DNA of 64,000 bases from JACDEA01 sp963742585 (GTDB lineage: Bacteria > Actinomycetota > Acidimicrobiia > Acidimicrobiales > JACDEA01). The DNA is taken from assembly GCA_963742585.1 (NCBI GenBank), contig CAVUMI010000006.1, positions 124,001 to 188,000 of the forward strand. Reading direction: 5' to 3'. Both the position numbers and the translations under genes were made by a program. The notes beneath the pieces are model-generated. The model was not told the DNA's origin, did no database searches, and saw only the letters and a list, made by a program, of their open reading frames with translations. Shown here piece after piece: positions 1 through 7,888 of this stretch; position 1 is the stretch's first letter; each line of letters starts with the position of its first letter.

Positions 1-327
1 GCCCGCAACCTCCCCTACGGCGACCAGCGCCGTCTCGAGATCGCCCGGGCGATGGCCACCCGTCCCAGCGTGCTGTTGCTCGACGAGCCCGCCGCAGGCA
101 TGAATCCGTCCGAGAAGCGCGCGTTGGTCGGCCTGATCCGGCGCATCCGCTCGTCGGGCCTGACCGTCGTGCTCATCGAGCACGACGTGGGGCTGGTGAT
201 GGGGCTGTGCGATCGCGTCGTCGTGCTCGACTTCGGCGAGAAGATCGCCGACGGTTCGCCCGGCGACATCCAGCAGAACCCACGCGTGATCGAGGCGTAT
301 CTGGGGACACCCGCCGATGCTTCTTGA
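1..327 (+). CDS. livG: Branched-chain amino-acid ABC transporter ATPase LivG, 3' part
   Basis: The gene is cut by the left edge of the window, leaving the last 108 residues in frame from base 1. It shows the ABC signature region in the divergent form LPYGDQRRLEIARA typical of LivG, then Walker B (VLLLDEPAAGMN) and the H-loop histidine in VLIEHDV. LivG is one of two cytoplasmic ATPases that power LIV-type import of branched-chain amino acids or related substrates. Its stop codon lies inside the start of livF (11-base overlap), so the two are read from one message. The permease and binding-protein genes are presumably to the left of the window. The substrate cannot be told from this part. Confidence 0.9.
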   Translation, partial: ARNLPYGDQRRLEIARAMATRPSVLLLDEPAAGMNPSEKRALVGLIRRIRSSGLTVVLIEHDVGLVMGLCDRVVVLDFGEKIADGSPGDIQQNPRVIEAYLGTPADAS

Positions 328-1059
328 GCTGCGCGATGTGCACGTTCACTACGGCAAGGTCGAGGCCATCAAGGGCATCTCGTTCACCGTGGATGAGGGT
401 GAGATCGTCACCTTGATCGGCGGCAACGGTGCCGGCAAGACCACGACGTTGAAGACCATCTCCGGCGTGCGCGCGCTCTCGGCCGGCCAGGTGCTGTTCG
501 CCGGCGACGACCTGGCCGACGTACCCGCGCATCGTCGCGTGGAAATCGGGATCTCCCAGGCCCCCGAGGGCCGGGCGATCTTCCCGGGGATGACGGTCAC
601 CGAGAACCTCGAGATGGGGGCGTACCGCGGCGAGGCCCGCTCGACGACGATTTCGACCGTGTGTTCCAGCTGTTCCCCCGGCTCCAGGAACGCCGCAACC
701 AGCCCGGCGGCACGCTGTCGGGCGGCGAACAGCAGATGCTGGCCATCGGACGTGCGTTGATGGCCCAGCCCAAACTCTTGCTACTCGACGAGCCGTCGAT
801 GGGCCTAGCCCCCCGGCTGGTGGGCCAGATCTTCGAGATCATCACCGCGATCAACCAGCAGGGCACCACGATCCTCCTGGTGGAACAGAACGCCGCGCAG
901 GCACTCCAGCGCGCCCAGCGCGCCTACGTGCTCGAGACCGGGCGGGTCGTGAAGGCCGCCGACGCGGCCACGCTCCTCAACGACGAGTCGGTGCGGGCGG
1001 CCTATCTAGGCGGCGATGTCGCCGGCGATGACGAAGCCGACGAAGACACCGCCGACTGA
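317..1059 (+). CDS. livF: Branched-chain amino-acid ABC transporter ATPase LivF (frameshifted)
   Basis: Second ATPase of the LIV transporter. Residues 35-43 hold Walker A (GGNGAGKTT); the Q-loop region ISQAPEGRAIFPGMTV is typical LivF. After base 640 the reading frame breaks: the family sequence continues in another frame from 643 (DDDFDRVFQLFPRL), followed by LSGGEQQML and LLLLDEPSMGLAP. One base is missing near 641-643; restoring it gives about 247 residues, the normal LivF length. Both halves are well conserved, so a sequencing or assembly deletion is more likely than a true pseudogene. The start ATG overlaps the livG stop. The acidic tail (DDEADEDTAD) is unusual but not a known motif. Confidence 0.85.
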
Positions 1060-1089
1060 CCTCACGATTTCGGCGCCCCGTACGTTTAT

Positions 1090-1557
1090 ATGTCTGTGCA
1101 CCTGCCGCCTTTCCAGCGACTGATCGACGACCACGGCGCGGCCCTCTACCGGTTCCTCTATTTCGCCGTAGGGCCGATGGATGCTGCCGACAGCTACCAG
1201 GACACCCTGACCGCTGCGCTCGGCGCCTATCCCAACCTGAAGCATGCCGACAATTTGCGGGGCTGGTTGTTCACGATCGCTCATCGCAAAGTGATCGACG
1301 CCGCCCGGGTCAAGCAGCGCCGCCCGATCCCGGCGGCCCGAGTCCCGGAACGCGCCGCGCCCGCGGCGCCGGAACCGGACGACGAGTTGTGGGCGTCGGT
1401 GCAGGAACTGCCGACCGGTCAACGGGAGGCGGTGCTGTTCCGCTTCGTCGGCGATCTGTCCTACGCCGAGGTGGGACGCACCCTCGGCTGTAGCGAAGCC
1501 GCCGCGCGTCAGCGGGTCAAAGAAGGAATCGCCAAGCTCAGAGAGGCCGTGCAATGA
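1090..1557 (+). CDS. ECF RNA polymerase sigma factor
   Basis: A 155-residue sigma-70 protein of the extracytoplasmic-function type. Region 2 spans about residues 10-80 (DSYQDTLTAAL, LRGWLFTIAHRKVID) and region 4 about 100-152 (LPTGQREAVLFRFVGDLSYAEVGRTLGCSEAAARQRV). An alanine/proline-rich linker joins them. Its stop overlaps the start of the downstream ogt gene by four bases (ATGA), so sigma factor and DNA-repair protein are translationally coupled. No anti-sigma gene is next to it. The arrangement suggests that the sigma factor controls its own operon in response to alkylation or a related stress; that is inference. The start ATG lies only 31 bases after the livF stop with no clear ribosome binding site, so a leaderless message is possible. 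Confidence 0.85.
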   Translation: MSVHLPPFQRLIDDHGAALYRFLYFAVGPMDAADSYQDTLTAALGAYPNLKHADNLRGWLFTIAHRKVIDAARVKQRRPIPAARVPERAAPAAPEPDDELWASVQELPTGQREAVLFRFVGDLSYAEVGRTLGCSEAAARQRVKEGIAKLREAVQ

Positions 1558-2129
1558 ACGTAGAAGAGACACTCCGCCGACACACCGCACCGCCGGCCTT
1601 CGAAGCGCCCGCCGACCTCCTCGACGTGGCCTATGCCGAGGTCGACTCGCCGATCGGCCGGTTGCTGCTCGCGGCAACGCCCAAGGGTCTGGTGCGCCTC
1701 GGCTTCCCGTCGGAGGACCACGACGCACTGCTCGAAGACATCGCCGACCGGCTGTCGCCACGCGTACTCGAGGCGCCGGCGCGCCTCGACACGGTCCGGC
1801 GGGAACTCGACCAGTACTTCGCCGGCCGCCGTCATGAGTTCACCACGCCGCTCGACTGGTCGCTGAGCCGCGGCTTCCGGCAGCGCGTTCTGCAGGCGAT
1901 CGCGGCAATTCCTTTCGGTGAGGTCCGCACGTACAAGGACATGGCGCTGGCGGCCGGCAACGTCGCCGCGGTACGGGCCGCGGGCAGCGCCTGCGGGTCC
2001 AACCCCATCCCACTCGTGGTTCCGTGCCATCGGGTCCTCCGCACCGGTGGGGGCCTCGGCGGCTACGGCGGCGGGCTCGACCTCAAGCGACGGCTGCTCA
2101 CCCTCGAGGGCGTACTGTCCGGCGCATGA
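1554..2129 (+). CDS. ogt: Methylated-DNA--protein-cysteine methyltransferase
   Basis: A 191-residue suicide repair enzyme that moves the alkyl group from O6-alkylguanine onto its own cysteine. The active-site motif PCHRV puts the acceptor at Cys158; the helix-turn-helix and GEVRTYKDMA region precede it, and the asparagine hinge is in CGSNPIP. Length and domain order (ribonuclease-like N-terminal domain, about 25-95; DNA-binding domain, 105-190) are normal for Ogt. The first 20 residues (ETLRRHTAPPAF) are an extra, charged extension that resembles what is seen when this gene follows an ECF sigma gene. It overlaps both neighbours by four bases, forming a tight sigma-ogt-dinB unit. Confidence 0.92.
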   Translation: MNVEETLRRHTAPPAFEAPADLLDVAYAEVDSPIGRLLLAATPKGLVRLGFPSEDHDALLEDIADRLSPRVLEAPARLDTVRRELDQYFAGRRHEFTTPLDWSLSRGFRQRVLQAIAAIPFGEVRTYKDMALAAGNVAAVRAAGSACGSNPIPLVVPCHRVLRTGGGLGGYGGGLDLKRRLLTLEGVLSGA

Positions 2130-2677
2130 GCACGGTCTCAGCCTGGGTGTGTCCGGAATGTGGATTGGACTACGACACGATTCTGCCGCCGGACGCGGTG
2201 GTGGCGGTGCGGTCGTATCCGCGGCGATACGCGGAACTGCTGCCGCCGCGCGATGACGACGACAAACCCGACGGCGTGATCCGGCGCCGGCCGGCGCCCG
2301 AGGTGTGGTCGGCCCTCGAGTACACCGCGCACATGGTCGATGTGTTCGACGACTTGGCCGACATCGTCACGAAGATCGTGAGCGGCAAGCACCCCGTCCT
2401 AGACCACGGGCTGGATCCGGATCAACAGGCAATCGCTGCGCAGTACAGCCAGATGGATCGAGAGGACGTCCTCGCTCGCCTCAAAGCGTCGGCCGAGAAC
2501 ATGGCCAACGTCATCGCCAAGGTTCCCAACGACGCGTGGTACCGGTCGTCGACGTTCTCCTTCGGCGAGCGCGACGCGCTGACAATGGCGCGCAACGCCG
2601 TGCACGAGGGCTACCACCACCTACGCGACGTTGAGTCGGTCCTCTCCCGCGTAGTCGGCCAGCCTCCTACCGACTAA
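2126..2677 (+). CDS. DinB-family protein with N-terminal zinc-ribbon-like motif
   Basis: A 183-residue protein of the DinB/mycothiol-dependent four-helix-bundle superfamily. I chose the ATG at 2126 because it forms an ATGA overlap with ogt; the frame is open further upstream but that part is antisense-like. The N-terminus has a CPECG half-knuckle (residues 9-13). Histidines in EYTAHM and in the late helix HEGYHHLRDV fit the three-His metal site of the superfamily. Partners and reaction are unknown; members include thiol-S-transferases and uncharacterised stress proteins. Its placement after ogt suggests a damage- or thiol-linked role. Its end overlaps the convergent hemQ end by four bases. 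Confidence 0.75.
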   Translation: MSTVSAWVCPECGLDYDTILPPDAVVAVRSYPRRYAELLPPRDDDDKPDGVIRRRPAPEVWSALEYTAHMVDVFDDLADIVTKIVSGKHPVLDHGLDPDQQAIAAQYSQMDREDVLARLKASAENMANVIAKVPNDAWYRSSTFSFGERDALTMARNAVHEGYHHLRDVESVLSRVVGQPPTD

Positions 2678-3348
2678 ACGCGCGCCATTACCTCTTCGAT
2701 GTCGGCGATCAGGCCGGTGTAGAACGGACCGAACTCGGCGTAGCGCGCTGAGGCTTCATCGAAGCGCATCGTGTAGACGACATCCTTGAGATCGTCGGGG
2801 TTGACTGCGAACAACGAAACGCCCCACTCGTAGTCGTCGATGCCGGTTGACCCGGTAACCACCTGCAGCACGCGGCCGGCGAACGTACGGCCCGTCGCAC
2901 CGTGACCGAGCATCAACTCCTTGCGCTGGTCAAATGGCAGCGAGTACCAGTTGTCCTGCTCGAGCCGACGCTTCGACATCGGGTAGAAGCAGAAGGCCAG
3001 CTTTCCCTCGGGCGGGACTTTGGGATACAGCCGGGCCTGCAACATCTCCTCGGGCATCCCCTTGGCGTACTCCGACACCTCGGTGAGCGACACGTAGGAC
3101 TCGACCAGGTCCAGCCCGGCTTCCTGGATGGCCGTCTGGAACGCCTGAAGGCGCCATAAGTCAGGCCCGAGGGCCATGAAGCCCAGGTCGGCTTTGTGGC
3201 CGAGCACCGCAAACGTGACGATCTGGTGGTCATCGGCCTGCGCCGCTTTCACCGCACTGATCACTGCCTCACGGTCGGCTTCGGGGGTCATCGCGCAGAA
3301 CAGATGCAGCACACCCCATCCGGTTGACGGGGTCATAGGTTCGGTCAC
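2674..3348 (-). CDS. hemQ: Coproheme decarboxylase / HemQ (ChdC)
   Basis: A 224-residue chlorite-dismutase-family enzyme that carries out the last step of the coproporphyrin-dependent haem pathway, converting coproheme to haem b with hydrogen peroxide. The motif FYPMSKRR (residues 121-128) supplies the catalytic tyrosine (Tyr122) and the neighbouring lysine; the proximal haem ligand is His149 in LGHGATGRTFAGRV, followed by the ITGS-like VVTGSTGIDDYEWGVSLF strand. This is the actinobacterial form of the pathway. The gene stands alone here, without hemY or hemH. It is divergent from the SpoIID gene, with 23 bases between starts, so promoters must overlap. Confidence 0.93.
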   Translation of the reverse strand: MTEPMTPSTGWGVLHLFCAMTPEADREAVISAVKAAQADDHQIVTFAVLGHKADLGFMALGPDLWRLQAFQTAIQEAGLDLVESYVSLTEVSEYAKGMPEEMLQARLYPKVPPEGKLAFCFYPMSKRRLEQDNWYSLPFDQRKELMLGHGATGRTFAGRVLQVVTGSTGIDDYEWGVSLFAVNPDDLKDVVYTMRFDEASARYAEFGPFYTGLIADIEEVMARV

Positions 3349-3371
3349 GCCATAAATCCTAGGATGACCGG

Positions 3372-4964
3372 ATGCGCAGGGGATTCTGGGGTCTCCTCGT
3401 CGCGGTCATCGCGCTGATGCCGGTGGCCCCGGCGCGGGCGACGGTACCGGTCGTGATCATCGACGGTCTTGGCTGGGGCCACGGCGTCGGCATGGCCCAG
3501 GACGGCGCGTTCTGGATGGCCAAGGCCGGTGCAACCACCGCGCAAATCCTCGGGCAGTTCTACCCGGGCACGACGTTGGCCCAAGTCACCCGATCTGCCG
3601 TTCGCGTCGGTGTCTTCAACGGTGCCGGCGTGACCGTCGCCTTCCCCGACGGCGGCCGCATCGATGAGCGCGGCGAGGGTGCCGCGTCGCCGGGGTTTCC
3701 GATCCGTGTCGAGCGCGGCGGCCAGGCGCGTTTGCGCTTTGTCGCCCGCCACCTCGTGGTCGACCACCTGACCGCGGCGCGTCCGACCGCGACACCCGCG
3801 GCCACCACGACAACCACGGGAGCAACAACCACGACGCTTGCGGTGCGGCCGCGCCCCAGCCTGCTGCCGACATCGTCGACGACATCCACGACCGCGCCAC
3901 GCGCCGCGGCGCCGCCCGACCGCGCACTCGTCACGCACGCGCCGGCACCGGCGACGACGCGCCCGCTCGCGCTGACCACTGCCGACGGTGGCAGCCTCAG
4001 CGTCATCGAGCGCCAGCGGACCTACCGCGGTTACATCGACGTACTACCGACCGACGCCGGCGTTCGCCTCGTCAACCAGGTCGACGTCGAGCACTACCTC
4101 CGCGGTATGGGCGAGGTGCGTGATCCGACGTGGCCAGCAGCGGCGCTGCGCAGCCAGGCCGTGGCCGCCCGCACGTACGCGCTGCGCGCCATGGCCGCGG
4201 CCGGTGAGCTGTGTGACGGCCAGCGCTGCCAGGTCTACCTGGGCAAGCAGGCCGAGTACGCGGCGATGGACAAGGCGGTCGGCGCCACCGCCGGCCAGGT
4301 CCTGTCGTTCAACCGCCGGCTCGCCTCGGCGGTGTACTCGGCCAACGGCGGCGGGCACTCGGCGAGCCGCGAGGAAGGGTTCGGCACCACAGGCGGGGAC
4401 TACCCCTATCTCCGTCCGGCGCGCTACGCGACCAAGAACGCGATGCCCTGGACGCTGGTGGTCGGTCTGGGGGACATCGCTGCCCGCCTCGGCGGCCAGC
4501 CCGTGGCCGACGTGCGCATCCTCGATAGCGGGCCGTCGGGCCGCGCCCTCTCGGTCGAGCTCGCTGGACCGTCGGGCATCCGGAGCGTGACCGGCCGCGC
4601 CTTTGCCGCCGCGCTCGGGCTGCGGTCGACGATGTTCACGGTCCGCATGGGCGAGGCAGATGTCGCTCCCGACCCGCCGACCGGCAGCGCCGTGCTTCAG
4701 GCGTTGCCCGACGAGGTCGCACTCGTCGACGCGCCGGTCGACGCGCCGGTTCTCGCGGTCTCACCGACGTTCGAGCTTCCCGATCGGCCGCGGCCGCCGG
4801 TCGTTGCCGCGACACGGCACCGCTTCGCCTCGACCGCCGAGGCCCTCGCCCAGCTGCTCCTCGCGCTGGCGGTGATCTGCGGCGTCAGTTTTCGGACGAA
4901 CGCTGTCGTCGCCAGGCTTCGATCATGGCGAGGCGCTCGGCCGCCGGCGGGTGGTCGCCGGTAA
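3372..4964 (+). CDS. Secreted SpoIID/LytB-domain protein
   Basis: A 530-residue protein with an N-terminal signal sequence (about residues 1-23, ending ARA). It has the SpoIID/LytB core of peptidoglycan lytic transglycosylases: VEHYLRGMGEV, ALRSQAVAARTYALR, the CDGQRCQVYLG disulfide segment and YSANGGGHSA. The conserved GWGHGVGMAQ box, which sits near the C-terminus in Bacillus SpoIID, is here at residues 34-43, with a Thr/Pro-rich spacer (about 140-200) before the core. The C-terminus has a hydrophobic stretch (LAQLLLALAVICGV) and a basic tail, so membrane retention is likely. Its last 80 bases overlap the convergent protease gene. Likely cell-wall remodelling; no true sporulation operon is seen. 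Confidence 0.82.
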   Translation: MRRGFWGLLVAVIALMPVAPARATVPVVIIDGLGWGHGVGMAQDGAFWMAKAGATTAQILGQFYPGTTLAQVTRSAVRVGVFNGAGVTVAFPDGGRIDERGEGAASPGFPIRVERGGQARLRFVARHLVVDHLTAARPTATPAATTTTTGATTTTLAVRPRPSLLPTSSTTSTTAPRAAAPPDRALVTHAPAPATTRPLALTTADGGSLSVIERQRTYRGYIDVLPTDAGVRLVNQVDVEHYLRGMGEVRDPTWPAAALRSQAVAARTYALRAMAAAGELCDGQRCQVYLGKQAEYAAMDKAVGATAGQVLSFNRRLASAVYSANGGGHSASREEGFGTTGGDYPYLRPARYATKNAMPWTLVVGLGDIAARLGGQPVADVRILDSGPSGRALSVELAGPSGIRSVTGRAFAAALGLRSTMFTVRMGEADVAPDPPTGSAVLQALPDEVALVDAPVDAPVLAVSPTFELPDRPRPPVVAATRHRFASTAEALAQLLLALAVICGVSFRTNAVVARLRSWRGARPPAGGRR

Positions 4965-6078
4965 GACGCTTCCACCGCGACGGCGCGAGATCCGCCAGGT
5001 TCTGGACATGAAGGTTGCGTTCCATCTGGCTCGCCGCCTCGGCGTCCTCGGTGGCCTCGAGTGAGAACAGGTCGGCCTCACGCTCTCCGGCGCGGATGAA
5101 CCACGCTTGGATCAACGACGTGGCGATCCCTGGCAGCGGGAAGACGAACAGGAACAACGGAATGGCCGCCGGGTCTTCGAGGGAGTCGACGCCGGCGAAC
5201 CGCAGCGCCCAGTCCCACTCCAGTACGAGCCGCACGACCACGAAGTTCACGAGGAGGAGCGCCAGTGCGAGCGGGATGCTGCGACGGATGTGGCGCAGCT
5301 TCCAGTGACCGATCTCGTGCGCCGCAACCGATCGGACGTGCGCGCGCGGTTCCTCGAGCAGCGTGTCGAAGAGCACGAGCTTGCGCGTCCTGCCCATGCC
5401 GGTGACGTACGCGTTGTGTTTCCGGGTGCGACGGCTCGCGTCCGACACCTGCACCTCGGCGATGTCGGTTCCCGCCTCGCGAGCGAGGCCGACAAGGTCG
5501 TCGTGCAGGTCGTCGTCGTCGATGCGTTTGAACTTGTTGAAGATCGGGTCGATGAGCACAGGACTGAGTACGCCAAGGCCGAGCGAGATGGCCGCGACGA
5601 CAAGCCATCCGAACAACCACCAGAGATCGGTGCGACGAATGACGAACCACAACGGCAGCAGGATGAGCGTCAACAGCACCGGGCCAAGGAGTAAGCCCTT
5701 CACGGTGTCGCTGACGAAGCCGCTGATGGTCTGCGTGCTGAAGCCCCACCGCTTGTCGTAGACGAGCTCGCGGTACGCACTCCATCCAACGCCGACCGCG
5801 GCGCCGATCACGCTGATAAGCACCACGGTGAGAATGAGTCGAAGCACCCAGTTGGTGACATCGAGCGCCTCGAGCAGTTCGGGCGCAACGTGCAGGCGCA
5901 CGACCGCGAGGTCGATGAGGACCACGACGATCTTCTCGGCCAAGCCGAGCCGCCGCAGGGGCGTCACGTAGCGCTTGGCCTTGCTGATCTCCTCCTCGGA
6001 GAAGAACTCAGTCGGGTCGGCCGGGAACGCCTTCCACGGGTTGATCCCGCTTCGCCGAATATCGATGTCGCTCGCCAT
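4885..6078 (-). CDS. M48-family membrane zinc metalloprotease (Ste24-like)
   Basis: A 397-residue integral membrane protease. The zinc-binding HEIGH motif is at about residues 254-258, followed by WKLRH and several hydrophobic segments; the third zinc ligand is likely in RAGEREADLFSLEAT. N-terminal membrane helices fit the CAAX-prenyl-protease Ste24/HtpX-type fold, and VQVSDASRRTRKHNAYVTGMGRTR is the characteristic pre-active-site strand region. The role in bacteria without prenylated proteins is membrane-protein quality control, by family inference. The gene's 3' end overlaps the SpoIID gene by 80 bases tail to tail. Its start codon is the first base triplet of a long palindrome, and no standard ribosome binding site sits in front of it. 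Confidence 0.88.
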   Translation of the reverse strand: MASDIDIRRSGINPWKAFPADPTEFFSEEEISKAKRYVTPLRRLGLAEKIVVVLIDLAVVRLHVAPELLEALDVTNWVLRLILTVVLISVIGAAVGVGWSAYRELVYDKRWGFSTQTISGFVSDTVKGLLLGPVLLTLILLPLWFVIRRTDLWWLFGWLVVAAISLGLGVLSPVLIDPIFNKFKRIDDDDLHDDLVGLAREAGTDIAEVQVSDASRRTRKHNAYVTGMGRTRKLVLFDTLLEEPRAHVRSVAAHEIGHWKLRHIRRSIPLALALLLVNFVVVRLVLEWDWALRFAGVDSLEDPAAIPLFLFVFPLPGIATSLIQAWFIRAGEREADLFSLEATEDAEAASQMERNLHVQNLADLAPSRWKRLTGDHPPAAERLAMIEAWRRQRSSEN

Positions 6079-6124
6079 TCTGGAGGCAATGACTAGCCCA
6101 ATAGGCGAGCTATTGCCTCCAGAA
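6078..6124. repeat. Palindromic element, copy A (groEL/M48 junction)
   Basis: Imperfect inverted repeat with 21-base arms (6078-6098 and 6104-6124, three mismatches) around a five-base loop. The outer 13 bases, TTCTGGAGGCAAT, pair perfectly. It fills most of the space between the groEL stop and the M48 start. The same sequence family appears inside nadB (34369-34415): both copies begin CGCCATTCT(G/C)GAGGCAAT. It could act as a transcription terminator or mRNA-stability hairpin after groEL; there is no U-tract, so a simple intrinsic terminator is unlikely. Confidence 0.75.
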
Positions 6125-6137
6125 CGAGCGGTTGGGA

Positions 6138-7763
6138 CTAGAAGTCCTCCATGCCGCCGCCGGGCATGGCAGGAGCGTTGTCCTTCTCGGGCTTGTCGAC
6201 GATGACGGCCTCGGTTGTGAGGAACAGCGCAGCAATCGACGCGGCGTTCTGCAGCGCCGATGCCGTGACCTTAGTGGCGTCGGTGATGCCGGCCTTGAAC
6301 ATGTCCTCGTACTCGCCGGTGGCGGCATTGAGGCCCTCGCTGGGCTTCTTGAGGTTGCGCACCTTCTCGACGACGACGCCACCCTCCAGGCCGGCGTTGA
6401 TGGCGATCTGCTTCAGCGGCTCCTCGGCGGCGCGGGCCACGATGCGGGCACCGGTGGCTTCGTCGCCCTCGAGCTTCTCGGCGACATCGAGGATGCGAGC
6501 CTGGGCCCGCAGCAGCGCGACACCGCCGCCGGGTACGACACCCTCCTCGACCGCGGCCTTGGTGGTGCTGACCGCGTCCTCGATGCGGTGCTTCTTCTCC
6601 TTCAGCTCGACCTCAGTGGCCGCGCCCACCTTGACGATGGCGACACCACCGGACAGCTTGGCCAGACGCTCCTGGAGCTTCTCCCGGTCGTAGTCGGAGT
6701 CGGTGTTCTCGATCTCCGCCTTGATCTGATTGATGCGGCCCTTGATGTCGGACTCGGAGCCCCCGCCTTCGACAACCGTTGTCTCGTCCTTGGTGATGAC
6801 GACCTTGCGGGCCTTGCCGAGCAGATCGAGGGTGACATTCTCGAGCTTGAGCCCGACCTCCTCGGTGACAACCTGGCCACCGGTGAGGATGGCGATGTCC
6901 TGCAGCATGGCCTTGCGGCGCTCGCCGAATCCCGGTGCCTTGACCGCCACGCTCTTGAACGTGCCGCGGATCTTGTTGACGACCAGCGTGGCCAGCGCCT
7001 CGCCCTCGACGTCCTCGCCGATGATCGCCAGCGGACGGCCGCTCTGCATGACCTTCTCGAGTACCGGCAGCAGGTCGCGCACCGCTGAGATCTTCGAGCC
7101 GACGAGCAGGATGTACGGATCCTCGAGGACCGCTTCCATCCGCTCGGGGTCGGTCACGAAGTACGGGGAGATGTAGCCCTTGTCGAACCGCATGCCCTCG
7201 ACCAGGTCGAGCTCCATGCCGAAGGTCTGGCTCTCCTCAACGGTGATCACGCCGTCCTTGCCTACCTTGTCGATCGCGTCGGCGATGATGGCGCCGATCT
7301 CCGGGTCGGCGGCCGAGATCCCGGCTACCTGGGCGATCTGCTCCTTGGAGTCGACCTCCTTGGAGATGTCCTTGAGGCTGGCGATGGCGGCTTCGACGGC
7401 GGCTTCGATGCCCTTCTTCAACGACATCGGGTTGGCGCCGGCGGCCACGTTGCGGAGGCCCTCGTGCACCATCGCCCACGCCAGCACCGTGGCGGTGGTG
7501 GTGCCGTCACCGGCGACGTCGTCGGTCTTCTTCGCGACTTCCTTGACCAGTTCGGCGCCGATCTTCTCGTACGGGTCCTCGAGATCGATCTCCTTGGCGA
7601 TGGACACGCCGTCGTTGGTGATCGTGGGGGCGCCCCACTTCTTCTCGAGGACGACGTTCCGACCCTTCGGGCCGAGCGTGACGCGCACGGCGTCGGCCAG
7701 CTGGTTCATCCCGCTCTCGAGCGACCGACGGGCCTGCTCGTCAAAGGCGATCATTTTGGACAT
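6138..7763 (-). CDS. groEL: Chaperonin GroEL (Hsp60)
   Basis: A 541-residue type I chaperonin with the standard family length. Diagnostic segments are VTLGPKGRNVVLEKKWG near the N-terminus, GDGTTTATVLA (ATP site, about residues 85-95), and the tail GGGMEDF rather than the GGM repeat of E. coli. It folds client proteins in the cytoplasm with GroES, which is not in this window; the lone copy resembles the groEL2 arrangement of many actinobacteria. A perfect CIRCE operator lies just upstream, and the ribosome binding site AGAGGAG sits between operator and ATG. Expression is therefore expected to be under HrcA heat-shock repression. Confidence 0.97.
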   Translation of the reverse strand: MSKMIAFDEQARRSLESGMNQLADAVRVTLGPKGRNVVLEKKWGAPTITNDGVSIAKEIDLEDPYEKIGAELVKEVAKKTDDVAGDGTTTATVLAWAMVHEGLRNVAAGANPMSLKKGIEAAVEAAIASLKDISKEVDSKEQIAQVAGISAADPEIGAIIADAIDKVGKDGVITVEESQTFGMELDLVEGMRFDKGYISPYFVTDPERMEAVLEDPYILLVGSKISAVRDLLPVLEKVMQSGRPLAIIGEDVEGEALATLVVNKIRGTFKSVAVKAPGFGERRKAMLQDIAILTGGQVVTEEVGLKLENVTLDLLGKARKVVITKDETTVVEGGGSESDIKGRINQIKAEIENTDSDYDREKLQERLAKLSGGVAIVKVGAATEVELKEKKHRIEDAVSTTKAAVEEGVVPGGGVALLRAQARILDVAEKLEGDEATGARIVARAAEEPLKQIAINAGLEGGVVVEKVRNLKKPSEGLNAATGEYEDMFKAGITDATKVTASALQNAASIAALFLTTEAVIVDKPEKDNAPAMPGGGMEDF

Positions 7764-7779
7764 TGGCGGAACTCCTCTG

Positions 7780-7806
7780 TTAGCACTCGCGACCTATGAG
7801 TGCTAA
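7780..7806. promoter_or_regulatory. CIRCE operator (HrcA site) of groEL
   Basis: Perfect consensus: TTAGCACTC, nine bases, GAGTGCTAA. It lies 17 bases in front of the groEL start, in the 5' untranslated region. CIRCE is the HrcA repressor binding site, released on heat shock. Confidence 0.97.
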
Positions 7807-7810
7807 CAGC

Positions 7811-7836
7811 TTGGCACTCTCCCTCCGCGAGTGCAA
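7811..7836. promoter_or_regulatory. Degenerate second CIRCE-like site
   Basis: Four bases beyond the perfect CIRCE lies TTGGCACTC, nine bases, GAGTGCAA. It keeps the GCACTC/GAGTGC core and the nine-base spacer but has a substitution in the left arm and lacks one base in the right. It would lie near the groEL promoter. Probably a weak second HrcA site, by sequence similarity only. Confidence 0.55.
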
Positions 7837-7848
7837 CTGGGCCCCAAA

Positions 7849-7883
7849 GGGAGGCGGAGGCGCAGACGGAGCCGACCGGGGAT
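7849..7883. repeat. Dispersed G/A-rich repeat, copy 1
   Basis: Reads GGAGGCGGAGGCGCAGACGG then AGCCGACCGGGGATA on the + strand. It lies between the groEL promoter region and the stop of the SDR gene. Related copies lie at 18099-18140, 46126-46157, 52516-52556 and 57452-57490. Confidence 0.6.
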
Positions 7884-7888
7884 ATGCC

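Noticed and set aside
317..760. Programmed frameshifting as the explanation of livF, clpC, nadC, ftsH and trkA2 breaks
   Set aside because: Directions differ (lost base in two, gained base in others), no common slippery sequence is seen, and these families are not known for it.
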